DNA of 64,000 bases from Candidatus Rhodoluna planktonica (lineage in GTDB: Bacteria; Actinomycetota; Actinomycetes; Actinomycetales; Microbacteriaceae). Both the position numbers and the translations under genes were made by a program. The stretch is taken from contig NZ_CP015208.1 of NCBI RefSeq assembly GCF_001854225.1, positions 992,001-1,056,000 of the forward strand. Reading direction: 5' to 3'. The stretch's first letter is position 1; each line of letters begins with the position of its first letter. Shown one piece after another: positions 18,226-26,765 of this stretch. The notes beneath the pieces were generated by a model that was not told the DNA's origin, made no database searches, and saw only the letters and a list, made by a program, of their open reading frames with translations.

Positions 18226-19281
18226 CTCGTCGATTAGTTCAGGGTAGGCGATTCCGGAGTGCTGCCACAGGCTGGGAAACATCGAAAGTGGCGTAAATCC
18301 CGGCATGGTGTTTACCTCGTTCACCAGAAAACCGTTTTCGGTCAGAAAGAAATCAACTCGGGCGAGGCCAGAACAACCCAGGGCTAAAAATGCCCGCCGG
18401 GCTATCTGCTGCATTTCTTTCAGCTGGTCGGGTGAAATTTCAGCCGGGATGATCAGATCAACCGAGGCTTCATCCTGGTACTTGGCATCAAAATCGTAAA
18501 ATTCCCGGCCGTGCACCACAATTTCACCGGCAACTGAGACTCTGGGTTTTTGGTTACCCTGAGATTCGAGAACAGCGCATTCAACTTCTCGACCGACAAC
18601 TGCGCGCTCGACCACAAGTTTGTTGTCTTCACCGAAAGCCAAATCAAACGCGACCGGAACTTCATCCCAGTTTTTTACCTTGGAGACACCCATTGAAGAG
18701 CCAGCCCGCGCAGGCTTGACGAACAGCGGCAAAGAGCCGAGTGTTCTGAGTTGCTCGAGAACGGATTCGGGGTCTGTCAACCATTTTTGCTGGTGGACCA
18801 CCACGTGGTCAGTTACCGGAATATTGGCCGCCTGAAACAGCGCCTTGGTAAATTCTTTGTCCATGCCGGCAGCCGAGGCGAAAACGCCGTTGCCAACATA
18901 GGGCAGCGAGCAGAGCTCTAAAAAGCCCTGCATCGTGCCATCTTCGCCATTAGGGCCGTGCAGCACCGGAAAGACAACATCGAGGATTCCTAGACTTTCG
19001 CGTCGCGTGGCTGAAACAAGAAAAATTTCGCGCGAACCGTCGAGAGCAAATTCGATTTTTTCGCCGGCATACTCGACTTCAGCCAACTCGCCCTTGCGCA
19101 GTGCCCAATGCTCAGCGTCGGCTATAGCCGGCACAAATTGACCATCTCGAGTGATGCCGATGGGAACCAACTCGTACTTTTCTCGGTCGATTGCTGACAT
19201 CACGCCCGCCGCCGTAGCGCAGGAAATTGAGTGCTCGCTTGACTTGCCACCGAACAGCAGACCGACTCGAATTTTTGTCAT
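18193..19281 (-). CDS. ddl: D-alanine--D-alanine ligase
   Basis: 362 residues with the ATP-grasp architecture: N-terminal GLLFGGKSSEHSISCATA, the VFPVLHGPNGEDGTMQG substrate segment, FVKPARAGSSMGVSKV and the C-terminal Mg site LARVDFFLTENGFLVNEVNTMPGFT. It joins two D-Ala for peptidoglycan stem peptides. Its start abuts the gpsA stop, so it is the last gene of the leuC-leuD-murA-plsC-gpsA-ddl run. Confidence 0.95.
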   Translation of the reverse strand: MTKIRVGLLFGGKSSEHSISCATAAGVMSAIDREKYELVPIGITRDGQFVPAIADAEHWALRKGELAEVEYAGEKIEFALDGSREIFLVSATRRESLGILDVVFPVLHGPNGEDGTMQGFLELCSLPYVGNGVFASAAGMDKEFTKALFQAANIPVTDHVVVHQQKWLTDPESVLEQLRTLGSLPLFVKPARAGSSMGVSKVKNWDEVPVAFDLAFGEDNKLVVERAVVGREVECAVLESQGNQKPRVSVAGEIVVHGREFYDFDAKYQDEASVDLIIPAEISPDQLKEMQQIARRAFLALGCSGLARVDFFLTENGFLVNEVNTMPGFTPLSMFPSLWQHSGIAYPELIDELISLALRRSR

Positions 19282-20285
19282 TATTCGCCCTGTGGCCCAT
19301 CAGTCTCGTGGGTTAGATGCGGCGCAATATCGCGCGGATCAAGTTGTCCCAGCAACACCAGTTGAACTTGCTCAACAATTGGCATTTTGACATTTTTCTC
19401 GGCGGCCAACTGCAAAACCGGAGCCACTGAGGATAACCCCTCGGCAGTCTGCGACATGCGCTTGAGAACCTCGCGGAGGGTATAGCCCTTACCCAACATT
19501 TCGCCGGCTTTGTGATTGCGCGACAGCGGCGATTCTGAAGTGGCGATAAGGTCACCCAAGCCGGCAAGACCAACCATTGTGTTTGGTTTTGCGCCGTAGG
19601 CAACCGCAAACCTAGAAATCTCGGCCAATCCTCGGGTCATAATCGACGCTTTGGTGTTTTCACCGTAGCCAACACCGTTGACGATTCCGATGGCAACAGC
19701 AATCAGATTTTTCAGAATTCCGCCGAATTCGGTGCCAATTACATCGGTGTTGGTGAAGGTGGTGAAGTATTCGTTAGATGCCGCCGAAGCCACAGCAGAG
19801 GCAGTGTTCTTGTCTGCTGAAGCCGCAACCGATGCGGCTGGTTGCTCGGCTGCGATTTCAAGTGCCAGGTTTGGTCCTGAAATGACTGCAATTTGCGCTG
19901 GGTCAAATGCGGTTACCTGCTGAATAACCTCACTCATTCGCAATCCGGTGTCTTTTTCAACACCTTTCATTAGGCTGACCAAGATGGCCGACTTGGGCAA
20001 GTATTCGCCCCACTCCTGCAAATTTGCTCGCAGAGTCTGGGCCGGCACCGAGAGGTAAACCTGTTCTGCATTGGCTAGCGCCTTTTCAACCGAGGTTGTT
20101 GCTGTCAGTGAGATCGGTAGCGATACTCCGGGCAAGTAATCGCCGTTGCGGTGATCTAGATTTATTTCATCGGCCACATCTGCTCTTCTGGCCCACAAAG
20201 TCACTTTATTGGCAGGGTTATCGGCCAAAACCTTGGCAAAGGTTGTGCCCCAACTGCCCGCGCCCAGCACCGCGATTTTGGTCAT
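19281..20285 (-). CDS. gpsA: NAD(P)-dependent glycerol-3-phosphate dehydrogenase
   Basis: 334 residues. The Rossmann motif AVLGAGSWGTTFAKVLA is at the N-terminus. VLVSLMKGVE, ISGPNLALEIA and the C-terminal GLAGLGDLIATSESPLSRN are hallmark GpsA segments. It reduces dihydroxyacetone phosphate to sn-glycerol-3-phosphate for phospholipid synthesis. It overlaps the upstream acyltransferase gene by 4 bases, so the two lipid genes are coupled. Confidence 0.95.
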   Translation of the reverse strand: MTKIAVLGAGSWGTTFAKVLADNPANKVTLWARRADVADEINLDHRNGDYLPGVSLPISLTATTSVEKALANAEQVYLSVPAQTLRANLQEWGEYLPKSAILVSLMKGVEKDTGLRMSEVIQQVTAFDPAQIAVISGPNLALEIAAEQPAASVAASADKNTASAVASAASNEYFTTFTNTDVIGTEFGGILKNLIAVAIGIVNGVGYGENTKASIMTRGLAEISRFAVAYGAKPNTMVGLAGLGDLIATSESPLSRNHKAGEMLGKGYTLREVLKRMSQTAEGLSSVAPVLQLAAEKNVKMPIVEQVQLVLLGQLDPRDIAPHLTHETDGPQGE

Positions 20286-21067
20286 TTGTGATTAGCTTTC
20301 TTGAAGTTTCCGGTGACCGGCTGGCCAGCACTGACCGGGTCCCAAAGCTTCGCGGGCGGTTCTTCCTGTCGCAACTGGGCTACCAATTTGGTGATTTCTT
20401 TCATCACTATCTCGGTAGCTTCATAAAGCTCTGGCGGGGTCAATTGATTTTTTCTAAACCTGGATAGGTCAATCTCATCGCCCACCAGGATGTCAACGGG
20501 CTTCCAAAAACCCGGCCTAAATTTGGCACCGTACTGAGGCATAACCTTTTCGCTACCCCACTGCCCAATTGGATAAATCGGCACACCGGTATCGAGGGCT
20601 AAACGAACCGCTCCAGTCTTTCCACGCATAGGCCAAAAGTTAGGATCGCGGGTCAGAGTCCCCTCAGGAAAGATGGCAATTGAGTGGCCAGAGTTTAGGT
20701 ATGCGTTGGCGGCTGCCATCTGGGCGTCGTTACGTTTTCCAGAACGGTAAACCGGTATCTGCCCAGCAGCAGTGAGAATTCGGCCGAGCAAAGGAACCCG
20801 AAACAAGCTTTCTTTCGCCAAAAAGTGCGGTGCTCGCTTGCAGTAAACGTAGACAAAATAGGCAACCGCCAAAGCATCGACGTTGGTAACGTGATTGCCA
20901 ACCAGGATGTAGGGCCCGGTCTTAGGTAGTTTCTCCAAACCTATTGGTCGCACCTTGAACAATAGGCGCACGACAGGAATCAGTACTGAGGCAATCAGCC
21001 GAAGCACGGGGTGCCGCTCCAAAGTTTTTACCTTCGGCATTTTTAGATCGCTGCTTTTGTTGGCCAT
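20282..21067 (-). CDS. plsC: 1-acyl-sn-glycerol-3-phosphate acyltransferase (PlsC family)
   Basis: 261 residues. The acyltransferase HX4D motif appears in VGNHVTNVDALA, and the second block in AIFPEGTLTRD. A hydrophobic segment near residues 20-40 probably associates it with the membrane. It acylates lysophosphatidic acid to phosphatidic acid. Placement directly before gpsA, which makes the glycerol-3-phosphate backbone, supports a phospholipid role. The stop overlaps the gpsA start. Confidence 0.88.
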   Translation of the reverse strand: MANKSSDLKMPKVKTLERHPVLRLIASVLIPVVRLLFKVRPIGLEKLPKTGPYILVGNHVTNVDALAVAYFVYVYCKRAPHFLAKESLFRVPLLGRILTAAGQIPVYRSGKRNDAQMAAANAYLNSGHSIAIFPEGTLTRDPNFWPMRGKTGAVRLALDTGVPIYPIGQWGSEKVMPQYGAKFRPGFWKPVDILVGDEIDLSRFRKNQLTPPELYEATEIVMKEITKLVAQLRQEEPPAKLWDPVSAGQPVTGNFKKANHK

Positions 21068-21069
21068 GG

Positions 21070-22383
21070 CTACTCGGTGTAGCTAAAGTCTGCGCCCAAA
21101 GCTTCAAGCTTTTGCAAGAAGTGCTCGTAACCTCGAGATATCAGCTGAACATTGGTTACGTTTGATGTGCCTTCAGCGGCTAAGGCAGCAACCATGTGGC
21201 TGAAGCCACCGCGCAAGTCTGGCACTCGGATGTCGGCGGCGTGCAATTTTGTTGGACCGGAAATTACCGCTGAGTGATTGAAGTTTCGCTGACCAAATCG
21301 GCATGCCGTACCACCAAGACACTCGTGGTAGATCTGAATTTGAGCACCCATGTCGACCAGCGCATCGGTAAAACCAAATCGGTTTTCGTAGACCGTCTCA
21401 TGAATAATCGAGAGACCCTTGGCTTGCGTCAGTGCAACCACCAAAGGCTGCTGCCAGTCAGTCATGAAGCCTGGGTGGACATCGGTCTCAAGCACTACGG
21501 GCTTGAGGTCACCGCCGGGGTGATAAAAACGGATGCCATCATCCTCGATTTCAAAAGCACCGCCAACCTTACGGAAGACGTTCAAGAAAGTCATCATTTC
21601 GGCCTGTCGAGCACCACCAACAAAGATGTCGCCCTTGGTGGCCAGAGCTGCGCAGGCCCACGAAGCTGCCTCATTGCGATCAAACAGAGCACGGTGGGTG
21701 TAACCGGAGAGCTTTTTGACGCCCTCGATGCGGATTACGCGGTCGGTATCTACCGAAATAATTGCACCCATTTTTTGCAGAATGGCAATGAGATCCATAA
21801 TTTCGGGTTCGATAGCGGCACCCGATAGCTCGGTAACACCCTCGGCTCGAACCGCAGTGAGCAAAACCTGTTCGGTGGCGCCAACCGAAGGGTACGGCAA
21901 CCTAACTTTGGCACCTTTTATACCTTTCGGCGCAGAGATTCGTGTGCCGTTTTCAAGGTTTTCGATTACTGCGCCAAAGTTGCGCAGTACTTCAAAGTGG
22001 AAATCGATTGGGCGATCGCCAATGTGGCAACCTCCAAGGCCGGGGATAAAGGCCTCGCCGAGCTGGTGCAGCAGCGGGCCGCAAAACAAAATGGGGATGC
22101 GTGATGAGCCGGCGTGAGCGTCGATGTCGACCATTCGTGCCGACTTCACGTTGCTCGGATCTAGAGTCATTTCACCGTCTGGCGAGTGCTGTATTTTCAC
22201 ACCGTGCAGCTGCAGCAGTCGGCTAACGATTTCAACATCGCTGATAAACGGCACATCTTTGAGAGTGCTCGGAGTTTCACCCAGAAGAGCAGCAACCATA
22301 GCCTTGGTGACCAGGTTTTTTGCACCTTTGAGGTCTACTCGTCCGGTAAGTGGCTTACCACCGTGAACGGTGATCTGACTCAT
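21070..22383 (-). CDS. murA: UDP-N-acetylglucosamine 1-carboxyvinyltransferase
   Basis: 437 residues. The EPSP-synthase fold is clear from KGAKNLVTKAMVAALLGE at the N-terminus, LGGCHIGDRPIDFH at the active-site loop and DLRGGFSHMVAALAAEG near the end. It transfers enolpyruvate from PEP to UDP-GlcNAc, the first committed step of peptidoglycan synthesis. The active-site loop holds Cys in GGC, the residue alkylated by fosfomycin, not the Asp seen in mycobacterial MurA. It sits between leuD and plsC. Confidence 0.94.
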   Translation of the reverse strand: MSQITVHGGKPLTGRVDLKGAKNLVTKAMVAALLGETPSTLKDVPFISDVEIVSRLLQLHGVKIQHSPDGEMTLDPSNVKSARMVDIDAHAGSSRIPILFCGPLLHQLGEAFIPGLGGCHIGDRPIDFHFEVLRNFGAVIENLENGTRISAPKGIKGAKVRLPYPSVGATEQVLLTAVRAEGVTELSGAAIEPEIMDLIAILQKMGAIISVDTDRVIRIEGVKKLSGYTHRALFDRNEAASWACAALATKGDIFVGGARQAEMMTFLNVFRKVGGAFEIEDDGIRFYHPGGDLKPVVLETDVHPGFMTDWQQPLVVALTQAKGLSIIHETVYENRFGFTDALVDMGAQIQIYHECLGGTACRFGQRNFNHSAVISGPTKLHAADIRVPDLRGGFSHMVAALAAEGTSNVTNVQLISRGYEHFLQKLEALGADFSYTE

Positions 22384-22391
22384 TGCACTCC

Positions 22392-22991
22392 TTAGTGCTT
22401 AGCGGGCAGGGTCTTGGGTAGCCAAGCAGCTCGCTTTGCCTCAAAATCGGTGATTGCTTGCTCATCGCGAAGGGTTAGGCCGATGTCGTCTAGACCCTCT
22501 AGCAGTCGCCACTTAGTGTATTCGTCTATCTCAAATGGCACAGTCAAATCACCCAGTGTTGCTGTTTGATTCGGTAAATCAACCTGAATTTCAACACCTG
22601 GATTCGCCTCGATGGCCGACCAAAGCTTTTCAGTGTCGGCGTCAGAAATAACACCGGCAATCAAACCCTGTTTACCCGAGTTGCCGCGGAAAATGTCGGC
22701 AAACTTTGACGAGAAGACCGCTTTAAAACCGTAGTCGCGCAGCGCCCAAACGGCGTGCTCGCGAGAGGATCCGGTGCCAAAGTCTGGCCCAGCAACCAGC
22801 ACCTGCGCCTTTTGGTAAGGCTCTTGATTCAAGACAAATTCAGGATCGTTGCGCCAAGCCGCGAAGAGAGCATCATCGAATCCAGTTTTTGTAATTCTCT
22901 TTAGGTAAACAGCAGGGATGATCTGGTCAGTGTCGACATTGCTACGACGCAACGGTGCAGCCACTCCTGAAAATACGTTGATTTTTTCCAT
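22392..22991 (-). CDS. leuD: 3-isopropylmalate dehydratase small subunit
   Basis: 199 residues. [21 protein letters not shown] and [22 protein letters not shown] are the conserved swivel-domain segments. Together with LeuC it isomerises 2-isopropylmalate to 3-isopropylmalate in leucine synthesis. Its start shares a base with the leuC stop, so the subunits are made from one message. Confidence 0.95.
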   Translation of the reverse strand: MEKINVFSGVAAPLRRSNVDTDQIIPAVYLKRITKTGFDDALFAAWRNDPEFVLNQEPYQKAQVLVAGPDFGTGSSREHAVWALRDYGFKAVFSSKFADIFRGNSGKQGLIAGVISDADTEKLWSAIEANPGVEIQVDLPNQTATLGDLTVPFEIDEYTKWRLLEGLDDIGLTLRDEQAITDFEAKRAAWLPKTLPAKH

Positions 22992-24412
22992 TAGTTGCCG
23001 CCTTCAAGATCAGCTGGGCTAGATAGGGTTCCACGAATTGCAGTTGCCGCAGCGACCAGCGGGGAAACTAGGTGGGTTCGAGCACCCTTACCCTGTCTGC
23101 CTTCAAAGTTTCGGTTCGAAGTGGATGCAGCTCGCTCGCCCGGCGCAAGTTGGTCGGGGTTCATACCTAGACACATCGAGCACCCGGCAAATCGCCATTC
23201 GGCACCGAACTCTTTGAAGATTTTGTCTAGGCCTTCACTCTCGGCTTGGGCACGAACGCGGGCAGAGCCTGGCACGACCAACATGCGCACGCCATCGGCC
23301 TTCTGGCGCCCCTTGATGATTGCCGCCGCAGCTCGAAGATCTTCGATACGGCTGTTGGTGCAAGAACCTAGGAAAACCGTGTTGACCGTAATGTCTTTCA
23401 TTTTAGTGCCGGGCTTTAGATCCATGTATTCGAGAGCGCGCAGCGCAGCAGCTTTCTCGTTTGGATCCTCGATGTCGTCCGGGTTAGGCACCGAATCGAG
23501 CAGGCTGACGCCTTGCCCGGGGTTGGTGCCCCAAGTCACAAATGGGTCTAACGTGTCGGCGTCGAGGAAAACCTCGGCGTCGTAAACGGCGCCTTCGTCG
23601 GTTGGCAAAGTCTGCCAGGAGGCAACTGCCGCATCCCAGTCGGCGCCCTCTGGTGCGTGCGGACGCCCCTTTAGGTAGGCAAAAGTGGTTTCATCGGGAG
23701 CAACCATGCCGGCACGGGCCCCGGCCTCAATTGACATGTTGCAAATTGTCATTCGAGCTTCCATAGAAAGGGCCCGAATCGCTGATCCGCGGTACTCAAG
23801 TACGTAACCTTGGCCACCACCGGTGCCAATCTTGGCGATGACCGCCAAAATGATGTCTTTAGCGGTGACCCCGGGTCGAAGGGTGCCTTCTACGTTGATG
23901 GCCATAGTTTTGAACGGCTTTAGCGGAAGGGTCTGAGTTGCCAAAACATGTTCGACCTCGCTGGTGCCAATACCCATAGCAAGTGCGCCAAATGCTCCGT
24001 GTGTTGAGGTATGCGAGTCGCCGCAGACCACGGTGATGCCAGGCATGGTCAAGCCCAATTGCGGACCAACAACGTGCACAATTCCTTGGTCAATGTCGCC
24101 CAGCGAGTGAATGCGAATACCGAACTCTTTGGCGTTATTTCTGAGCGCTTCAATTTGGGTGCGACTGGTGAGATCGGCAATTGGCTTGTCAATGTCTTGG
24201 GTTGGGGTGTTGTGATCTTCGGTTGCGATAGTTAGGTCAGGTCGACGAACTGGGCGGCCAGCCAGGCGTAAACCATCGAACGCTTGCGGACTGGTTACCT
24301 CGTGGACCAAGTGAAGATCGATGTAGAGCAAATCAGGGGAACCGTTTTCACCTTTTTTTACCAGGTGGTTATTCCACACTTTTTCAGCCAAAGTAAGTGG
24401 CTTGTTTGACAT
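22991..24412 (-). CDS. leuC: 3-isopropylmalate dehydratase large subunit
   Basis: 473 residues from ATG at 24412 ([13 protein letters not shown]), preceded by AGAGGTG. An upstream in-frame start at 24442 would add ten residues foreign to the family. The [4Fe-4S] ligands are visible in [13 protein letters not shown] and [43 protein letters not shown] is the aconitase-type signature region. First gene of the minus-strand run, divergent from an MFS transporter. Confidence 0.95.
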   Translation of the reverse strand: MSNKPLTLAEKVWNNHLVKKGENGSPDLLYIDLHLVHEVTSPQAFDGLRLAGRPVRRPDLTIATEDHNTPTQDIDKPIADLTSRTQIEALRNNAKEFGIRIHSLGDIDQGIVHVVGPQLGLTMPGITVVCGDSHTSTHGAFGALAMGIGTSEVEHVLATQTLPLKPFKTMAINVEGTLRPGVTAKDIILAVIAKIGTGGGQGYVLEYRGSAIRALSMEARMTICNMSIEAGARAGMVAPDETTFAYLKGRPHAPEGADWDAAVASWQTLPTDEGAVYDAEVFLDADTLDPFVTWGTNPGQGVSLLDSVPNPDDIEDPNEKAAALRALEYMDLKPGTKMKDITVNTVFLGSCTNSRIEDLRAAAAIIKGRQKADGVRMLVVPGSARVRAQAESEGLDKIFKEFGAEWRFAGCSMCLGMNPDQLAPGERAASTSNRNFEGRQGKGARTHLVSPLVAAATAIRGTLSSPADLEGGN

Positions 24413-24470
24413 TGCAACACCTCTAGAAGTTTGAAGTCTCATTTTATCAATGCCGGCTCACTATTAGGCT

Positions 24471-25721
24471 GTGAAAGTGAACCTTCGAAGCACCCAGCAA
24501 ATCCAAAGCAGAACAGTCAAAACCCTTACCCTGGGGCAAATTCTGGGTGGTTTTGGCCTGGGATCGACACTGTCGATCGGCGCACTGCTGGCGGCTGATC
24601 TTTCGGGAACTGCTGCCTGGTCGGGTTCGGCAGCAACTTTTTCAACCCTGGGCAGCGCGGTTTGGGCTATTCCGCTTTCTAGATTGGCTCAGCGCTCGGG
24701 TCGAAAAGTTGCACTGGCAACCGGTGCCGCGCTAGCAATCATCGGGGCAACACTGGTTATTACAGCTGCCTCCATTCGATTCTTCCCCCTTTTGCTGGTT
24801 GCGCTATTCCTGCTCGGGGCCGGCTCGGCTGCTGGTCTCCAGGCGCGCTTCGCCGCAACCGACCTACCGTCGAACAAAACGGCTGGACGTGATCTGTCAG
24901 TGGTAGTTTGGGCCACCACCCTCGGCGCGGTCATTGGGCCTAATCTGTTTGGTCCGGGTGAGGTAGTTGGCAATGCACTCGGAATGCCTGCATTGACCGG
25001 TCCATTTTTATTCACCATCCTTGCCCAATCGAGCGCAACCGCTGTGTTCTGGTTTGGCCTAAGACCCGATCCCCTTCTTGAAGCCCAGCGACTCGATGCG
25101 GCCGCCGGAAATAAAGCACGACCAAAACTTTCCTTCAAAGGTGCAATTGGCACTTTGCAGAACTTCCCTGTGGCCAGGTACGCGATGTTCTCGATTGCCC
25201 TGAGCCACATGGTGATGGTGGCCGTAATGTCCATGACGCCGGTGCACATGACCACACACGGTGCCACTTTGGTTCTAGTTGGCTTCACGATCAGCTTGCA
25301 CATTGCTGGCATGTATGCCTTCGCTCCAGTTTTTGGCTGGCTCAGCGATAAAATCGGCCGGCTGAAAACTGTGGTGCTCGGGCAGGCCATCTATGTTGTC
25401 GCTCTAGGTTTTGCCGGGTTAGGTTCAGAAAACCACACGACCGTTGCCATCGGCCTATTTTTGCTCGGCTTGGGCTGGTCAGCCTCGACAGTGGCCGGCT
25501 CAGCACTGCTGGCTACTTCGTTGCCAGCCGATCAGAAGACTAATGTCCAAGGTGTGAGCGACTCAATGATGAGTTTGGCTGGAGCACTTGGCGGTGCCGT
25601 CTCCGGAACTGTTCTGGCTGCGTTCAAATTTGTTGGCCTAAATGCCGCCGCACTCATCCCGGTATCGGCAATTTTGATTCTCAGCGCACTGCGCTATCTG
25701 CAGGCTAAAGCCGAAAAATAA
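24471..25721 (+). CDS. MFS transporter
   Basis: 416 residues from a GTG start with about 12 hydrophobic segments. The major facilitator loop 2-3 signature is recognisable in SRLAQRSGRKVALATG, and the repeated half in GWLSDKIGRLKTVVLG. The sequence lacks recognisable substrate-specific motifs, so exporter or importer role is open. It is divergent from leuC, matching the MFS gene found beside leu genes in some actinobacteria, and is followed by a hairpin. Confidence 0.85.
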   Translation: MKVNLRSTQQIQSRTVKTLTLGQILGGFGLGSTLSIGALLAADLSGTAAWSGSAATFSTLGSAVWAIPLSRLAQRSGRKVALATGAALAIIGATLVITAASIRFFPLLLVALFLLGAGSAAGLQARFAATDLPSNKTAGRDLSVVVWATTLGAVIGPNLFGPGEVVGNALGMPALTGPFLFTILAQSSATAVFWFGLRPDPLLEAQRLDAAAGNKARPKLSFKGAIGTLQNFPVARYAMFSIALSHMVMVAVMSMTPVHMTTHGATLVLVGFTISLHIAGMYAFAPVFGWLSDKIGRLKTVVLGQAIYVVALGFAGLGSENHTTVAIGLFLLGLGWSASTVAGSALLATSLPADQKTNVQGVSDSMMSLAGALGGAVSGTVLAAFKFVGLNAAALIPVSAILILSALRYLQAKAEK

Positions 25722-25759
25722 AAATTCCCTCCCGAGAGCAAGTCATCGAGAGGGAATTT
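25722..25759. terminator. Inverted repeat, likely terminator
   Basis: A perfect 10-bp stem (25722-25731 with 25750-25759; AAATTCCCTC / GAGGGAATTT) with an 18-base loop. On the minus strand it is followed by a T-rich run, so it best fits termination of tRNA-Glu. It may also end the MFS message. Confidence 0.7.
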
Positions 25760-25761
25760 AG

Positions 25762-25834
25762 TGATCCCAAGGGGATTTGAACCCCTGCTGCCGCCGTGAG
25801 AGGGCGGTGTCCTAGGCCGCTAAACGATGGGACC
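25762..25834 (-). tRNA. tRNA-Glu (anticodon CTC)
   Basis: 73 bases forming a complete cloverleaf: acceptor GGTCCCA/TGGGATC, anticodon stem CCGCC/GGCGG enclosing CTCTCAC (anticodon CTC), T arm AGGGG-TTCAAAT-CCCCT and discriminator A. The 3' CCA is not encoded. Confidence 0.95.
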
Positions 25835-25883
25835 TTGAAACAACTTTTCGATTATGCCACACTTTGGCGGCCACTGCCAGCGG

Positions 25884-26765
25884 CTAAGCCAGAACCGACA
25901 GTGATGCCGGCCGTATTGTCGCGGTAATCGGGCTGTTACCAACATATTCACCATCTGAGTAAGCCGGCATATCGCCACTTTGCAACTGAATGTGGCGAGC
26001 GCGGACAAACTCGACCGCCGGATGGCTCACATGCGCTCCGCTGTAGACCTTTGGAAATACCTTGATTAGTTCGGGACGGCTGATGGAGTGCACGATAAAA
26101 AGGTCGAGATAACCGTCATCGATTGAAGCCTGCGGGGCAATTTTCATGCCGCCACCGAATTGACCACTGTTCGCTACCGCGCAAAGCATGGCATCAAATT
26201 CGCGCTCTTGCCCGTCGATCACTGCGTGATAGCGAATCGGCTTGAAACTGGCCAATTCAGCAAGCATCGCTAATTGATAGCGCGAAGGGCCTTTTGGCCA
26301 CCTCATTTGATTAGCGCGACGATTAACCAATGCGTCAAAGCCGGCTGAAACTGTGCCTAAGAAATTGAAGCTCTGGCTGCTTGTGCTTGCATAACCGGTG
26401 TCGACCCGTCTCGGGCTAGACAGTCTAGAAATTAGATATTCGGCAGCTGCAACCGGGTCTTTTGGAATGCCGAGGGTTTCCGCCGAATCGTTGCCGGTAC
26501 CCGCTGGAATTATGCCCAAATGCACTGGCTTATCAGCGCAAAGATTGGCACCCAGATGAGCCATGCCGTCACCACCAACCACGACAATTGAGTCAACCGC
26601 ACCGTCGTCAATTGCTTGGCGAACCTTTACCGCGGCGCTTTGGTAATTTTCAGCCGAAAGATCAACCAATTCGCCGGCACGAGCCAAAATCGGTAACACT
26701 TGGTCGGCAACTAACCGGCCGTGCCCTGAACCAGCAGTGGGGTTTACCACCAGCCCGAATCTCAT
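25884..26765 (-). CDS. Diacylglycerol/lipid kinase family protein
   Basis: 293 residues. The DAGK catalytic domain shows VVNPTAGSGHGR, IVVVGGDGMAHLG and IPAGTGNDSAETLGIP, the nucleotide-binding and catalytic loops of the DagK/YegS/LCB5 group. It phosphorylates a lipid alcohol such as diacylglycerol, or in some actinobacteria a related glycolipid; the exact acceptor cannot be read from sequence. It overlaps the 3' end of the upstream metal ATPase gene by 4 bases. Confidence 0.85.
   Translation of the reverse strand: MRFGLVVNPTAGSGHGRLVADQVLPILARAGELVDLSAENYQSAAVKVRQAIDDGAVDSIVVVGGDGMAHLGANLCADKPVHLGIIPAGTGNDSAETLGIPKDPVAAAEYLISRLSSPRRVDTGYASTSSQSFNFLGTVSAGFDALVNRRANQMRWPKGPSRYQLAMLAELASFKPIRYHAVIDGQEREFDAMLCAVANSGQFGGGMKIAPQASIDDGYLDLFIVHSISRPELIKVFPKVYSGAHVSHPAVEFVRARHIQLQSGDMPAYSDGEYVGNSPITATIRPASLSVLA

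Noticed and set aside
21274-21828. 184-codon open frame opposite murA
   Set aside because: Antisense to conserved MurA motifs; no start context.
22995-23585. 196-codon open frame opposite leuC
   Set aside because: Covers conserved LeuC sequence in antisense; Arg/Ser/Pro-rich translation typical of a shadow frame.
24689-25390. 233-codon antisense open frame inside the MFS transporter gene
   Set aside because: No ribosome site, composition is a mirror of the coding strand, and the MFS frame on the other strand has clear family motifs.
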